In this document: positions 7,246 to 7,359 of the stretch, one piece after another | Layout: each line of letters opens with the position of its first letter | Numbering within the stretch: position 1 is the first letter of the stretch | Source of the DNA: an uncultured Lentisphaeria bacterium | Lineage (GTDB): Bacteria > Verrucomicrobiota > Lentisphaeria > Victivallales > Victivallaceae | Assembly: GCA_903821255.1 (NCBI GenBank) | Contig: CAIJKT010001020.1 | Location: forward strand, 1 to 7,359 | Length of the DNA stretch: 7,359 nucleotides | Direction: 5' to 3' | The notes under the pieces: model-generated | The model's database searches: none | What the model was told of the DNA's origin: nothing | What the model saw: only the letters and a program-made list of their open reading frames with translations | Program-made: the position numbers and the translations under genes

Positions 7246-7336
7246 AAAGTTAATTAAAAACTAGCTAAACCCGTTGATTAGCAGTATATTATGACTATTG
7301 CAAAGTTCTAATAAACAACTAACCTAACAGGTGATA

Positions 7337-7359
7337 ATGTACAAAATACAGCAGGGTAA
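7337..7359 (+). CDS. Possible start of a further gene (partial, unidentified)
   Basis: ATG at 7337 opens a frame, MYKIQQG, that stays open to the window end (seven codons plus two bases). AGGTGA at 7329-7334 is well placed as a Shine-Dalgarno. Seven residues are too few to name a family, and chance is a real alternative. Confidence 0.3.

Noticed and set aside
7216..7257. Alternative frame reading NLESVKEFVKKVN then stop after the radical-SAM gene
   Set aside because: It is too short to be a gene remnant with confidence, is closed upstream by TAG at 7207, and its repetitive coding is explained by the 12-bp tandem repeat.
7262..7285. Hairpin CTAGCTAA / TTAGCAG as a terminator
   Set aside because: The stem is A/T-rich with a bulge and only about 7 pairs, and no T run follows.
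7322..7328. ACCTAAC as an integron attC core site
   Set aside because: A degenerate 7-mer is expected by chance, and no paired GTTRRRY site or stem structure is visible before the window ends.

Overview
The window is a tightly packed stretch of a bacterial surface-polysaccharide (O-antigen or capsule type) gene cluster. Every supported gene lies on the + strand. CDP-glucose-derived deoxysugar genes point to a Gram-negative-type bacterium. Base composition is near half GC for most of the window, and Shine-Dalgarno sites are clear. I cannot name the phylum from the sequence alone.

Layout: (1) 3-86, the 3' end of an rfbF-like glucose-1-phosphate cytidylyltransferase. (2) 87-1175, rfbG, CDP-glucose 4,6-dehydratase. 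(3) 1163-2509, rfbH, the PLP/[2Fe-2S] CDP-4-keto-6-deoxyglucose 3-dehydrase, interrupted by an in-frame TAG at 1829-1831 but otherwise intact. (4) 2513-4039, a NeuB-type PEP-condensing synthase with a SAF domain and an extra C-terminal cupin. (5) 4050-4625, a small HAD-family protein. (6) 4636-6435, a large thiamine-diphosphate (acetolactate-synthase-like) enzyme. (7) 6462-7223, the N-terminal part of an AT-rich B12-binding/radical-SAM protein that ends just after its Cys cluster. (8) 7224-7359, an AT-rich tail with a 12-bp tandem repeat and possibly the start of another gene. Spacing from rfbF to the TPP gene is between a 13-base overlap and a 10-base gap, and no internal promoter or terminator is seen, so one transcript is likely.

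How the genes may work together: RfbF, RfbG and RfbH convert glucose-1-phosphate to CDP-4-keto-6-deoxyglucose and then, with a reductase not seen here, to CDP-4-keto-3,6-dideoxyglucose. A TPP enzyme in such a cluster recalls YerE of yersiniose biosynthesis, which adds a pyruvate-derived two-carbon unit to that keto sugar. The NeuB-cupin protein and the HAD protein suggest a second carbon-chain extension, PEP condensation followed by dephosphorylation, on an unknown sugar. This pathway is inference.

The points most worth a second look are the amber codon three codons before the catalytic His of RfbH, the NeuB-SAF-cupin fusion with altered active-site blocks, the set of two different C-C bond-forming enzymes in a CDP-deoxyhexose cluster, and the truncated radical-SAM gene at a composition boundary.
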